64,000 bases of DNA from Panorpa germanica (Eukaryota > Arthropoda > Insecta > Mecoptera > Panorpidae): assembly GCA_963678705.1 (NCBI GenBank), contig OY783204.1:22268759-22332758 (forward strand). Reading direction: 5' to 3'. Below the pieces are notes generated by a model, which made no database searches, was not told the origin of the DNA, and worked only from the letters and a program-made list of their open reading frames with translations. The stretch's first letter is position 1, and the number at the start of each line of letters is the position of its first letter. Both the position numbers and the translations under genes were made by a program. Positions 35,081-49,853 of the stretch are shown piece by piece.

Positions 35081-35832
35081 GGAGGTACAGGACGTACCGT
35101 CAATGCAAAAAGTTTATCTCTCGGTAATACGAAATGCAAAATACGAAGTACATGAGGGACGAGCAAATATTGGGACTGTACCTTTGAAAATGAATTTTTC
35201 AATTCCCTATTAAACTGCTGTTTGCTTGTTAAAATGATTTTTTTATGCATATAATAGTTTAATAAATTAAAAATTACCTATAATTAATATTAAATTTATA
35301 TTAATTCAATTTAAAATCAAATTAAATATTTTGAAAAAGGAATAATAAATTTGGCAACGCTGTAAATTTACGTGTGTTGACGCATGCGAGATTTGGTTCT
35401 TTGACAAATAAATTGCTATATCTTTTATAATATTTATTCAGATTTTGAAGTTCCCGCTCAAATTGGCATTTGCAACATTGCCGGCGCATAACCCACATTT
35501 ACTGTTTCTTACTGCTTTTATTTAAATATTTTCGTATATAGATATCCTTTTAATAATTTTCTTTTTGCAATAGTTACAGAAAAGATTCTTTTATATACAC
35601 CTAGTTTTTGAAAGCCGTGTCACCATTTTTTAATAGTTAAAAGTTATATTATGTGGTGAAATTGAGCTAAAAATTATGATTTGTATAGAAAATGACTATT
35701 TTTAATCATGTATAAAAAGAAAACTATGAACCCTAGGTCTCTAAAATTTTGAGACAGCATGTGTTTTAACTATTTGTATCGACCCTCCATTTCACGACGT
35801 TTTCATCATTTACGTTTACGTCCTGCACCTCC
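35081..35832. mobile_element. 752-bp inverted-repeat element
   Basis: Left end GGAGGTACAGGACGTACCGT; the right end complement is GGAGGTGCAGGACGTAAACG. It is flanked by TTAG on the left and TTAA on the right, suggesting a TTAA or TTA target. The interior shows no transposase. Superfamily not resolved. Confidence 0.65.
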
Positions 35833-36529
35833 TTAATGTTTATTTAACATCAAAAAGTTTACTTGTTTTGGTAAATTATTTAGGTATGATAAAACTAATT
35901 TATATCTTTCGACATAATTTTACATTTTCTGGCATTTAAGCTACATAAGCAAAATTATATAATGTTACAAATTAAATTATTATTTATTTTTTTAAATATT
36001 TTGAAGAACTTCCTAAGACCCCAGTGCTTTTTTCGCCATATAGACTGCTTTTCCACTTACTCTACAATAAATTTGAAGACAACTACCCAACTACTACTTT
36101 AATAACTCAATCTCCAGTGACTTTACTTCAATTCTGCGCTCAAAACAAAGCCTTTATACTTTGTATCCTTCCATGTAATATTAAATTAATTTATTACTAA
36201 AAGATTTTTAATGTAACAGAATTATATTTTGGTAAGTAATAAAATATAGCTAGTTAGGTAGAAAATATTACGTTTAATAATACAGGGGTTTACGTTTTGT
36301 GTTAAGTGGGTTTTGTTGCTCTCACTTTTGTTCCGGTTGATTAACAATTTAAAAAGTAATTTAATCCATTTCATTATTGAAGAATAAAACGTTATAAAAG
36401 AATAAATAAATACGTCACGTCCGATTCTTACCCTCTTTACTTCTATGAACTGCCATCTCCTTTATACAACAGATTATAAAAGAGACATGTAATATTGTTA
36501 TAAATAAAAATTTACCAAATATAATAATT
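35833..36529. other. Noncoding intronic stretch
   Basis: AT-rich; no feature recognised. Confidence 0.4.
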
Positions 36530-37016
36530 TTACTTATGCGTTTAATAAATTTATTTAGATTATTTCTAAATGCTTAAATATGTCACTAATTAATTTAGAA
36601 TCACTTAACAAGAATATAGTATTTACTGGAAGCGTTTTAATTTCACTGTTAAATTAAATCTTTGTAAACTATAATTTTTGCAATCAAATAAAACATGAAT
36701 ACATTAATTTATTATTTTGTTTTGTGGTCTTTGCAAATAGCCAGTTCGTTCTGCATTTATCTTTATGCGTGGGCCAAAGTTAGAAGAAATCCTAAGCCAT
36801 ACACATTTATCCTATACAGAGTTTCACCACAAGGCTCACATGGTCTAAGTCCATTAGCCAGTATCCAGCTAGGGTTTTATTTAAATCTTTCTTTTTTGGA
36901 TATTTTTTGCTGAGTATTAATGTTATTTTGATGACCTCATGGTCGTCTACTTCAAAGCTAATGCCCGTTATTACAGCAGCTAAGGTATTCTGGACAAAGA
37001 GCGTTGAATAAATCAC
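36530..37016 (-). pseudogene. LINE-B2 fragment (minus strand, decayed)
   Basis: 36535-36690 aligns with 20520-20690 (TCACTAATTAATTTAGAATC; CTTAACAAGAATATAGTATT). The minus strand reads NTIFLLSDSKLISDIFKHLE, paralleling NTKFLLSDSKLISELLKYLE at 20.5 kb. The 36807-37016 minus frame and nearby words such as NFGPRIKINAERTGYL may be upstream polyprotein remnants. Stops and frameshifts are present. Confidence 0.6.
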
Positions 37017-38163
37017 GTGATCACCTTGACAGTCGATTTAAAACATTAAGATATTAGATTTATAGGTATTTGCAAGTTCGAAAACACTGTCTTGTAAACT
37101 ACGTCATAAGCTGCATTAGTTATCCAGTATTAATATTAATATTTAAAGGTAGTATTTCAAAAGACTTAGTAAACATTAAACTGCAATTAGAAATACCAGG
37201 GTTTATGAGAGTCAGATTTAAAATAACCATGACTAAACATATTGATTGCATTTATTTAGTTAATTTTTTGTTTAGGATAAGGTTTTATGTGTAAACTAGA
37301 TAAGTTAATAATTTCAAGTGTAAGGAATTACCAGTAGAGTATAAAAACATAGCGATCTTATAATCGATCTCTTCTTGTAAGCTTATCTGTTGTAGAGTAA
37401 TATTATAATTTATTAATTTTTATAGTTTTTATTTTTACAACTCATTATATTCAAAAGAATTAGGTAAATTATTTAAACAAACTAAAATAACCTTAACCAA
37501 ACTAATATAATCGAAGTTGTAATACATTCTATAAATGAGCATTTGTTCAATTTATTTACTTCAGAAATAAGTAAAATGGATTTTCACAGAAAACATAAAT
37601 AGCACCAGTATTTTTTGGCTCTCATTCAAAAACCATTTCAAGTGCAAATACGTACCTCATACTTCTAACGGTCCGGCCGGTGGAAATAAATGGCTCTTTT
37701 AGAACGTTAATGTCACTTCTTCTATTTTTCACATTGTAAAATATAAGTTTGTGATAAAATCCATATAAAAACATACTCGTATATTCGTATACTCGTATAC
37801 TCGCAACACGAATACAGACATTTGGCATTCTGAGAAATATCGAAATGTTCTTTGTAATTTTATTGTCATTTACTGCTTTTTGTGTTTGAAGATTTTGTGA
37901 TTTTCTTGGAAGTTTATTCGATAGGAATTTTCCTGCTATTTGAAGATATACGAGTAGTCATGTTTTACAAAAGAATATATTACATACTATAAACACTATT
38001 ATGTTTACTAAATGTATTTACTATAGAAATGTAATTGCTGGGTTTCATACTTCAAGAAAACCGACTGGTTTTTTATAAATATAATTTCTTTGTATCATTA
38101 CAGATTTAAAAAGTGATGTAGCTCTTCAATATCTGCCTAAAAATAATTTCTAAACAAAGTTCA
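37017..38163. other. Noncoding stretch with a CTCGTAT cluster
   Basis: ACTCGTATATTCGTATACTC, continuing to about 37803, is a local tandem cluster of a word that recurs singly through the window. No gene. Confidence 0.4.
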
Positions 38164-38700
38164 TTACAAGGAGATCCAACAACAGAAGAGGATGAGAAAA
38201 ATGGATGAAGGAAAAGGCAATACTATATACAGAAGGTTATGGGCTAAGGGATTGGCACGGTACCTAGAAAACAAAGGGGGGAAGGATGAGAAAATGATTG
38301 CTAGATTTAGATTGTGGAGTGAAGAGAGGAACACTAGAAGAGAAATTATATAGCATATGCGGGAAGGAAGAGGAATAATTATAACACATTGAGTATAGGT
38401 GTCAAGATAAAGAGGAAAGTGGATTAAGCTTGAAGGAGTTATTGCAAATAAAGAGGGAAGGAAAAGTATGGATGACGGAGGTAAGGAGAAAGAGAAGAGA
38501 GAAGGAGGAGAAACTTTGTAAGCAGAGAGAGTCGTGAGGAACGATTGCAAGAGAAGAGAAGAAAGTAGATAGATGGTGGAAGTAAGTTTGGAGGAAGTGG
38601 AGGAAGATAACAAGGGAGACGAACATTGAAAAGGAAGAAAATTTTAAAAATGTTAAAAGTTTGTAAATGAAAAGTCAGAAACAATAAAAATACAATACAA
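38164..38700 (+). pseudogene. LINE-C 3' fragment (plus strand)
   Basis: Purine-rich + strand. It reads GGKDEKMIARFRLWSEERNT, an ARFR...EER pattern found upstream of the CCHC region in many insect LINEs, and later KEGRKSMDDGGKEKEKRE. Stops and frameshifts interrupt it. 38597-38635 (GATAACAAGGGAGACGAACA) matches the reversed 63042-63080, pairing these two copies as a subfamily. Confidence 0.65.
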
Positions 38701-41700
38701 TTAAGTCTATTGCATATGTCAAGCATCTTATTAAGTTGGCACAAGTGGTTTCTAAACTAAAGGCTTAGTAAAATCAAAATCCATCTCATAAATGAATTTA
38801 TTTTGAAGTTTAGGGGTAAATTTTAATTTGCTTTCAATCACCAATAAATGCTAGAATATTTTTAAATAAATTAAAATAAAATAAAAAGAAAGTCATTAAT
38901 TCTGACTTCCCACTTATAAAAAGAAAATTGAATTAATTATAAAAATTTACAATTTAATGAATTTTGAGTGAGAGACGGTTAATAAATATTATCTGTTTAT
39001 TTAAAAAAAATATTCTTTACAAAATTGAAATTATTTTTTTAATTATGATTTAAAATATTTTGAGAAGTTATTAACTTAAAAGATTTTTTTTAATATGAAT
39101 ATGATAAAAATAAGTACAATGGCCGGGTTAGTTAGGTCGTAGACGCTACAGTAATGATCGTGTTAACATATTTATGACATAATATTCTGGAAGATTTGTT
39201 TCGTGTTTTGTTTAGCGGACTTATTATAAAATACCTTTCATTTGAACTGTTCAACTAAAAACAAATTTATTGTATACTTAATAGATTAATGTTAAAAGTC
39301 TGTTAAATACTTTTGACACTTTTCAATACGACTGAAACAGCAGTAAGTGTGAAAATTTATTTTCATCTTATTTTAAAACGCTTTACAAATCTTAAGAATT
39401 TAAAGAAGTTAAACTAAAGTTTGGTTTCTTGAAATTCAAATAACTTTATTCAGTTGCCATTAAATATTTGCAAAAGTTATTTGAGTTTTATAAATATGCA
39501 TAATAGTTCAAAGTTGATTTTCTAGTATTATAACGTGGAATGTATTATAATATATTGAAAAAGTATTGCGGAAATATTAAATTGAATAAAAACTTTAAAC
39601 GGATAATAAATCATTGCAACAAACATCGTCATCTTTGAGTGAGTAATTATATAACAATGATAAACTTATTGCGACAAAACATACTCTTGTGTAAAAAACT
39701 AGGAACTGAAATTTAATAAAAAAATTTTGAAATTTTTTTAGAGTCTCATTTAGAAATTATTTCGCAATGCAGTTTTACATTTGCTAGCTTACTTCTAGCT
39801 AATAAAGTGTTACATTTTCTTCCTGCGTATAAACTAATGCACTTAAACTACTGATAAGTTTTTAGTTTAGGACCAGTCAGAACTTCGGTCAATTCTCACA
39901 GAGAATTCCTTGACCTTAGTAACAAGTTACAAAATGGAAAATGTTCGTACCAGTGGGAATTCTATTTTATATTAACTTACTTATTTTAATATTGTCCCCT
40001 ATACAAAACAAAGCTAAGAAATTATTGTATCATCTTAAAATAATATTTTCTTATTTTATTTTTATATATTTTTTCGTTTTCATTTTTCTAACTTCAATTA
40101 CGAGAATTAAACTTTTTTATTTTTAATTTTGAACTTTTAGGTTTTGCTGGTTTTTCTCTTTTCTTTTTATCGTTGTATTTTGTGTATTCAGAGGGGTGGT
40201 TAACCACCCTTATTCCTCTCAAATAGAAGACTGTACCTTTCATCCAGTAGCAACTGTATGGTATACAGCAGGAGCTACTTTATCAAATGGTTTAGAGTCA
40301 TATCTCGTGGAATATTAGATTTTTAATTTTGTTTATTCAACTTCCCTTACAATATATTTGTGGACAGGTTTTCTTGGGCGAGGGTTTATCAACCAACACA
40401 CAAATACTTGTATTTATCTTAAGTTTATTAAAAATATTGTATTTAATGTGAATGTAAAATATAAAACATATATAAAACTCTTAGATATAATGAAGTAAAA
40501 AAGTTTCAACATAATTAAAATTTCGCGAAATAAGTAATTGGAGAATATATTGTAAATAAACATAAAATATTCATTGATATTACTAATATCTGTTTATTTT
40601 TTATTTCGTGTTTCTACTTCAACTACACTTAAACAATAAAGCAAGCCTTACCGCTAGTTTAGAGATAGATAATTATTTCGTTGATTTAAAACATAATTAC
40701 TTCAGAAATTGATATACAGTAAACTCTCTTTAATCCTGCTCTTCTTGAACCACGTCCAGATTATAATACGTCAATACGTTTGTTCAAAAATACCAAAGAT
40801 GATCACTTTGGAAAAAATTATGTGTTCTGAATGATATATGCAAACGGTAAACATATCCGGAAAAAGTGCTTGTCAGTCTAGCAAGTGCGGGGTTTAAGGG
40901 GGGAGCGGTGGGCTATAGCTTGAAAATTTAAGGTATTTTGAGGAATGTTTTTTATAATAAAAATATTTCAAAACGATATTTTAACTTCTTAGGCTTATTA
41001 TAACACTTCTTCAACATACAAAAAAATCTTTTTTGAAAATAAAAAAAAATTAATTATTTTAAAAATTCCGTTTAAGTAGACCCTTTTAAAAACTTGATGA
41101 TTCTTTTTTTCTACAACATCATACCGAAAAAAGTAGTTTCGAGATAAATAACATTAAAGTTTTAATTATGGATATTGCTATATGGTATATGGTATATGGT
41201 ATATACCGATTGCAGAAAATATTGCCAATATCCTTACAAAAATTTAACAGTATATTCTTAAAAGACTGTACTTTCGAAATATCAAAAAAAGAAATCTTAA
41301 AGAAAAATACAGACTAGAAATTTATTCAGGTTTAACTGTCTTATGGCATTGAATTTCTTTAATAGAAATTAAAAATATAGGCAAATAGAAAATGCCATAC
41401 CATAGAATACCAGATTAAACAGAGATTACTGTAATAAAAAATTTCTTTCTTTAAAAATTATTAAATAAAAGAAGTGAATAATTCAGGTAAGGAACTTTGT
41501 AAAACACACATAGAGGTGTGCTCGCAAGAAAAAAATAATCTTAAAAGTTTTTCCTGTAAATTGGCAGCTTCAAAACTAAAGATTTTTAGGCACCTTTCAT
41601 AAAACGGGCGAAACTATACCCAGCAGATTTCAATCTACATCTATCTGAATAATATTTAGCAAAGAAATAATTAATATTAAGGACATAATTAAACATAGCC

Positions 41701-42640
41701 TAAGGCGCATATATTTGAAGTATTCCATATATTTTTTCAACACGTTCTTTCACACAGTGTAATTTAAAACCTTTGTACTATACAGGGGTCTATTGTTTAA
41801 TTTATTTAACGTCGGCGTATTTCCGATCACCGAATACTTCCAGTTTTCCAGATAACAACTAAACCTAGATAATGTAGAAACAAAATGAAAATAAAGACGC
41901 AAATGTCAACATAGGTAATTTTAGGTAAAGCATAGATATTTTTGTTAAAAACACAGTAAATATGCAACGAATAATCATTCCATACTCATAAAATATGAAA
42001 CGTCCCAATTACAAAGGATTACGCAAATCAAACGACAATATTTTGTAGCCATCTCGTTAAGCTAACCTAACTCTAATTTATTATTTGAGCATTTGGTATT
42101 CAGCGGGACAATGGCAAATAACTATATACTCGTGTATTTGTTTGTGTGTGTGTCTGTGTGAACCAGTGCTTTCAGTAAATATTTATAATTGGAGCTTAAC
42201 TTTTATGTTTGTTTATTGTGATAAAATATGTTCTGTTTAAATTTTTATTTAATTAATATAAAAGGATATTTATCAACGTTAGATTGATTGCCTGTATATC
42301 AGGGGCAAATTTAAATTATAAAAGATATTTATGACAGATTGAAATAAATTGTATGAGATTATTAATTTTATCTTTAATTTTACAGAAGTATTTGTGTTTG
42401 ACGTCATCTAATGAATAATTACATAATGAAGGGAAAATAATAGCTGTTTATTCGTTCCAGCATCTGTGAATGACGTCATCGTTGAAAATCCAATGTAAAA
42501 TGGTTAGGCATTTCCGATAACAGAAGCTTTATTGGGTAAAAATAAAATTTATAGGTGGAATAACAATTGTTGTGGAAGTCGTAAAAAATCGTACGATTAT
42601 TTAAATAAATTCGAATGTTAAATTCTCAATAAACATGAAA
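38701..42640. other. Long noncoding intronic stretch
   Basis: Strongly AT-rich. Includes a hairpin-family relic at 39770-39800 (TTTGCTAGCTTACTTCTAGC), a perfect 16-bp palindrome GGGTGGTTAACCACCC at 40194-40209, TATATGG triplication at 41177-41207, and a GTGTGTGTGTCTGTGTG tract at 42143. No coding evidence. Confidence 0.45.
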
Positions 42641-43221
42641 CCATTGAAGCAGTGGCGGAATAGTGATTGGGGGCTTACTAAAAGAGAGTTTATAAAAATA
42701 ATTACAGTTAGACACATAAGCGACTATATAGTAGACGGGAGCAATGATGCTTGACGTTGACTGCTGTCTCTTCCAGTTCGATTATTAAGTTAAATTGATT
42801 TTGTACATACTTATTAGGCAGCAGGGTGTCAGGGATCGTCAGTTATAGGAGTCAGCATCGGAAATAGGTCATATTTATAATATTATTTATTTATTTTCAT
42901 TAAATATGTATTTAAATTGTTTCGTTTAAAATAACATCAATTATACTAAGGACAGTTTTCTTAATATTCAGTTAAGTCATAACTAAATTTTGAAATAAAA
43001 TTTGGGTTTTTCAATTTTAGTTTTGTCAAATACCGAACACATTTAACTAACTAACGAAACCAGTAACTGAAGTATTTTGCTAGGTTAAGCTACGGTTATG
43101 TAAAAAAGAGAGCTGAGAAACTAAAGAAACAACCAAGGTTTATATTAACCGTCTGTTAAGTGAGACTTAATAAAACAGACCTAAATATGGTTCTATAGTT
43201 GATTCTAACATTACCTGTGTT
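42641..43221. other. Noncoding stretch with a hAT-like terminus
   Basis: CAGTGGCGGAATAGTGATTG at 42651 resembles a hAT left end. No partner with matching flanks was found. Confidence 0.35.
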
Positions 43222-43861
43222 CATAAATGCATGGAATATTGATATTTGTATATCTTGCTTTTATTTTTAATTAATGTTAGATTTAAGATTTCTTTGTTTC
43301 AATTCATTTATATTTTATACCTAGTTGTTTCATATACACTGCTCTCTGTGGGCAAACTATAATATTTCTTATGTAAACATCATTTGTTTATACGATTGAC
43401 TTCTCTAGGGTTCGGCACTACGCATTTGGTCCTAATTCGTTCTTATCGCTTCAACACTCAAACCTACAGCACGCTTAACCTTTTGGTGCATTTACATAAA
43501 ATAATAAATACACATATTTTTATTTATAACTTAAAAAGTGAGTTACATTTACTTAGTGTCGTAACTAGTATTCTTATTACCTAAAATATTTAATCAATTT
43601 ATATGTAATTCAATAGTGTAGTTTTAAAATAAATGTAATCTAAAAAAGTTCTGATGTTTTACTGTGTCTTTTGATATAAATAAAAAATTGCTATGAATTA
43701 CTTAATAGCTAAAAGGTCATTCATAACAAAATTGTGCGCCCACTAAGCTATTAAAAGGAACTGAGCGACATTTGCCGTTCGAGAATTTGGATACCGCCGA
43801 AAGATCACAGATACGCCTTAGTAGCGTATAGATCTCTATAAAGTCTAAACTCCTCAACCAA
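43222..43861. repeat. Interspersed repeat K, copy 2
   Basis: Same orientation as 30531-31141 and near-collinear. It carries an additional stretch near 43250-43275 and small differences throughout. Shared unusual blocks: CCTACAGCACGCTTAACC, TTGTGCGCCCACTAAGCT, GAACTGAGCGACATTTGCC. Confidence 0.75.
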
Positions 43862-44176
43862 CCTGAAATCACTTAATGTGGCAAATTGGCAGAAAAACAA
43901 GCAAACTAAGTATTCTGACTAATTCGGATATGCTCTCTTCGAATAGTGTGTTTATCATTTTCGATTTAGACATAAAATCGTCTAAACAGAATGTTGTATC
44001 AACGAAATGAATTTCGTACCTACATGTTACTTTTAAAAAACTGAATCGGACTACAATTTTGATCTGTGTTTAACTCTGGGATATCTCACGTTCGTTTCAA
44101 ACTAGGGATCACAAAATACGACATTTTCTGAATCCGGTATACTTGACGCTTGATACAGACATATTGTCAGCTACTT

Positions 44177-44370
44177 TCCAGTAAACAATTTGGTGAAGTG
44201 TCCTGTTTTGTGACGTTTCTATCATTATTGCAATTTAATTATAGTTCGCATAAACTTTATCTCCATTTGTATTCTGACTGGTGGGGTAGTTTCGCCATTT
44301 GTAGCCGATAAAATAGATATTTCATATAAACGACTATGAAAAACTCGAAATACGCGAAGTGTTTACTGGG
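44177..44370. mobile_element. MITE family D, short copy
   Basis: It begins TCCAGTAAACAATTTGGTGA and ends AGTGTTTACTGGG, matching the ends of the 14162 element, with a different interior of about 160 bp. No obvious target duplication. Confidence 0.55.
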
Positions 44371-45540
<1,170 letters not shown>

Positions 45541-46600
45541 GTAATTTAAAAAAGATTTAGTACTTTAAGTTTAATAGTGTTGACAACAGTGCAGTTAGAA
45601 ACGTGCTAGCTTTATACAAGTTAATTCCAAGGCTCACTTTCTATCTGTGGTCGAATAATAATATATCATCATTATTTTCTGGGAATTAATGATGTCAGAA
45701 TGTACTTGTTTAATTAACATTTGTAACATTATCGTTATAGCCTGCGTATGTTTTTCCTTGCAAAACTCGAAAAGTTGACTTGAAATTTTCTAAACTGAAA
45801 TTTAACGCGTGTTTCCGAAAATCAAATGCATTTCCTTCGTTTCTTTCCAGTTGATCGTCTGCGTTTTTGTATGTGTGTTTCTTTTATTTATTTTTCTATT
45901 CCAATTCATATTAGACTGAGAGACAGCGAGGCATGGCAGTGTTTAATTAGTTTCTTATATTTATAATACATATTTTAAGTACAATTAATAATACAGTTCC
46001 CTCATTTTATAAAAAAGAGTTGGTAAATGAAAAATTAAATGAATAATTGCTGTCAGTTCTCCATTTCGGAGAACTTCAGGGATATGTATGTCACAAATGA
46101 AACATTATTCAAAATGATTAAGGCATAATAATACAATTGGATTTAAACATGGCAGATCCCCCAATACTATCACTAATACTTTCACATATTCTATGTTATT
46201 ATACCATATATGTATAAATTACCATGTATAATATGTGCATACATTTCACAACAATATACATCCGGTTGCTGGCCAGATGGGTTAATAAAACGGATTTTGA
46301 ATTGTGTTTGCCGAAAACGTGAGGAGTGAAATGGAGGAGAGTAAATAGAAGGTAAAAGGCTATGAATATTACTAAAGCAGATTGTTATGACCACGCTTAG
46401 CTTCTGGAAGGACTATGACCTTTACAAGCAATAGAAATAACAGGAATATAACCTCTCGTATTGTGTGACGTATGTTAATGCGATTAGCAAGTTTAGATTT
46501 AACCCAACTACTACTATCATTTTGCTGCAAGCATTGTTCAGGACTTAGGTCGGAATACTAAACGATTAACAACTCATACTAAGTACTATTAGAATATATA
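45541..46600. other. Noncoding stretch with a hairpin-family copy
   Basis: 45601-45650 contains GCTAGCTTTATACAAGTTAA then TTCCAAGGCTCACTTTCTAT, a half-unit of the family at 10974. Otherwise AT-rich. Confidence 0.4.
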
Positions 46601-47157
46601 TATACATATACGAAACACTGGAGCACATTAAGTTTGATTGTCAGGAAAAAGTAGTGAGCGAGATAAATATTGGGCAGCTATTAAAGGGAGGCAGTGAAGG
46701 AAAGAGGTGGATGGCGGAAATAAAATAAAGGAAAGAAAAACAGGACAAAAAATAATCTCGTATCTGGGTTGCATGGGGATCTGAAGAGAAAGGAAGTACT
46801 AAAAGAGGCAGTGAAGGGAAGCAGGAGAAAGAGAGAAGTAACGAGGAAACAGTTAAACTTCAGTTCAGAAAAATAGAGGATTTGCGGAAAGGAGATAAGG
46901 ACAAGAGGTGGAGGACGGAGATAGAGACAATAATAAAATAGTAAAGGAAGAGAGTCAAGAAGAAATAGTAAAGGTAGAGAAATAATGAGGAGTAAGGAGT
47001 AAGAAAATATAGGAACAAGAGTATAAAATTCAAACATTGCTGTTGGAATTATTAAAAATGTTAGAATAGTTTTAAGTTTAGGTTAACAATGAGATGTAAT
47101 TACGTGATTTAATATTGAAAGAATGTAAAGTCTAACGACACACACATTAAATAAATA

Positions 47158-47190
<33 letters not shown>
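46601..47190 (+). pseudogene. LINE-C 3' fragment with 3' UTR and AAT-repeat tail
   Basis: The purine-rich + strand begins at a region reading LEHIKFDCQEKVVSEI (His/Cys of the CCHC motif), then GQLLKGGSEGKRWMAEI. It has stops further on. The 3' UTR from 47035 matches 22795, and the copy ends in ATAAATAAATAATAATAAT repeats (47150-47190). A TAA-type tail instead of poly(A) is known from I-clade LINEs; the clade here is inferred only. Confidence 0.75.
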
Positions 47191-47191
<1 letters not shown>

Positions 47192-49853
47192 TATATGTAT
47201 ATATATGTGTGAGATTCAAAAATGAACATTGAAGAACGTCTCTGACAACCGATGGCTTTTACAGCGTTCTCGTGGGAAGTTCTGAGAATAATCAAGTTTC
47301 GATAACAGTTTTGGGAATAAACAATTTGACTGATAAACAACTCAAGTGTGTCAGTGTATTAGTATCAATAAAGCTAGACCTTGTCTTTAGATAAACAACC
47401 CTTGTGAAAGTTTTAAAGAAACAACCTGTGTGAAGTCTATTGCCATAGTGTAGAATATCTAACATTAGCTATATAATACGAAATTTGAGATACAAACGTA
47501 GCTAAGACTTTGATTACAGAAGATTGTATTTTTTTATTTTCTAATTAATTTTTATATCCAGTATAAAAGTCTGCGTTTTATTTTAAATCTTACATATATA
47601 TTTATATATTCCATATATATATAAAGAGAATTACGTATACATTTTAATTAATTTCTTATAGTGGTAACTTGCTATATTATACGGAAATGATTCTCTGCAA
47701 GACTGAGTTCATTTCCTTTGAACTTTATGAATTGAAATCCTGTACTATCTTAAGACGGTATTTTAATCGGCACTATTTTAAAGTTAATATCACTACATAC
47801 TTTCTGTAGATGTAACATAAGGATATACCAGAATATTAAGACATCCTTTAAAGACAAGTTAAATAAAATAAGAAAACATTCTACGTTATATCAAAACAGA
47901 GTTTTATTGAAGTATTAACAGGTTTAAAACTCTTATGTTACTCTCTCATAATATGGTAAAACGAATATAATTATAAAATGAACCTTATAGTTCATTCAAC
48001 CTCAGAAAACCTTAATTTTGAGCTGCATATTCTAGTTATATACAGGGTGTCCCAATATTCAACGATAAGCCGGCACCAGAGGGTGGTCCTACTCATGACT
48101 ACACCAGGAAAAAAGGAAAAAAAAAATTATCTCATTTTGTTTAGGAATTAGAAAATAAAATTAAATTTTTTCGAAATATGAAACATCTGAATGTTTTTAA
48201 CTATCATGACCACAATTTTTCAAATATTTCTGATTTTTTTTTTGTATCACCAACCTAAATAGCACTGCTATCCACCACAACCATTAAAAATTCCAGAATG
48301 CTAGTAGTTTTTACACAAAAATCAATCGAAATTATTTTTTTCCCTAAATTTTTTAAAGATTTTTACTTTCTGTCCACTTTAACTCATCGTGGTGTAAAAA
48401 AAAAGTATGAACACTACTATGGCAAGTTTTTTTTAAATTTTTAAATATATATATATATATATATACGCGTCACATGTCAGCAAGCCCCGGTTTTCATTCT
48501 TATGCCGTGCACGGATCAACACCAGATTCTTCATATAGTTTGCACTGAATATCATCTGTCTCACGCGCTAGGCGATGTAACTTATATTCCATAGTAGTTA
48601 TATTGAGCAGCTACGTGCGTTGTGGAGAGCGCACGGGGAATATTTCTTCAAGTGAATATAAGTTTTAATTAATTCGACATAAAGATTAAGTTGATTCCTT
48701 GCCACTTCCTAAGTCTAAAGTCAGTATGTAATTGGGGTATTATACGATATTTTGTGATTATTTTGTCTTTCAGCTAGATGAAGTAAAGTCTATAAATAAT
48801 GAGCACTGGAAAGAATAGAGTTTGAATGTTTAGTTAACTATTTTCATAATAAATGTTCCACATACACCCATGACTCGGATAGTTTATTAAAATAGGTTCA
48901 GGTATTCTAATTCCTGGTTCATTACATTACTTTACGTAAATCCATTTGCTTAATGTATGTAATAATCCTGATTGCATCGAGATTTGCTTGGTTCATTGAA
49001 CTTTACTTTTAATCATTTACCATCGGGTGAAGTTCGAAAGGTTTAACGGTTTGCGGATGAAAGGGGAAGGGGGATCCTGATCATTCTGCATTCGAGTCCA
49101 CTGATAAATCAAACTGATATTGTCGATTCACCGAGTGTATCGTAGCTAATGGTTGCTATCCAACTGGTATTAATATTGGATATTTGTCTATTATAACAAT
49201 TAGGCTTATGGTATTACCGGAAATAATATCTATTGGTATTAGAATATGTAAAATAATTGGAGGGTTAATGCAATTACAAAATACTAACTACAGTCGTGTT
49301 GGCACGTACAGTTACTTAGTTTTGCTAACTGAGTATGGTGTTGTCTCTGCCACGAATTACGGAATGGCATTTATTCAGGGTTATGAACAATGTAATAGAA
49401 ATATGTCCAACTTCATGTTAGCCTTTAAAATCCATTAAACCAGAAGATACTGCCACTGACATGGATTTTACACGTGTATTAATGAGACAGTGCCATACAT
49501 CGCGGGTAATGCACTCGAACACATCGTAAAATGGACGTTAAATATACGCAAGAGCACATGAAAATCGCATAGTAATTTAGAATTAGACATCGAATAAAAC
49601 AGAAGACAAGAGTTTATTAAGGTAGTTTATTATCAATATTTTCGGTTACGTTGCAAAATGCATGCAATGTTAAAAATGCGTTAGCACCATCAAAGTTTTA
49701 AAGTTCTTGTCTTTACTCTTATCTACTAAAGTTAATTTTACGCGCAGCGTTGTCGAATCACCATTGATCATAACAAGAACGTATTTGAATTTAAAGTAAA
49801 AACGATAGGTGTTTAAAAGAAAAATTCTTCAGTCTCCTAAAATTTTTTTAAAT
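47191..49853. other. Long noncoding intronic stretch
   Basis: TACAGGGTGTCCCAATATTC at 48042 resembles a common arthropod transposon terminus, without a found partner. (TA)n near 48447-48466. The 49184-49438 frame has no recognisable features. Confidence 0.4.

Noticed and set aside
37771..37805. CRISPR-like array
   Set aside because: Short tandem CTCGTAT words without spacers, in a eukaryotic context.
38164..38744. Three overlapping hydrophobic minus-strand frames
   Set aside because: Antisense of the LINE-C copy, which reads LINE-like sequence on the plus strand.
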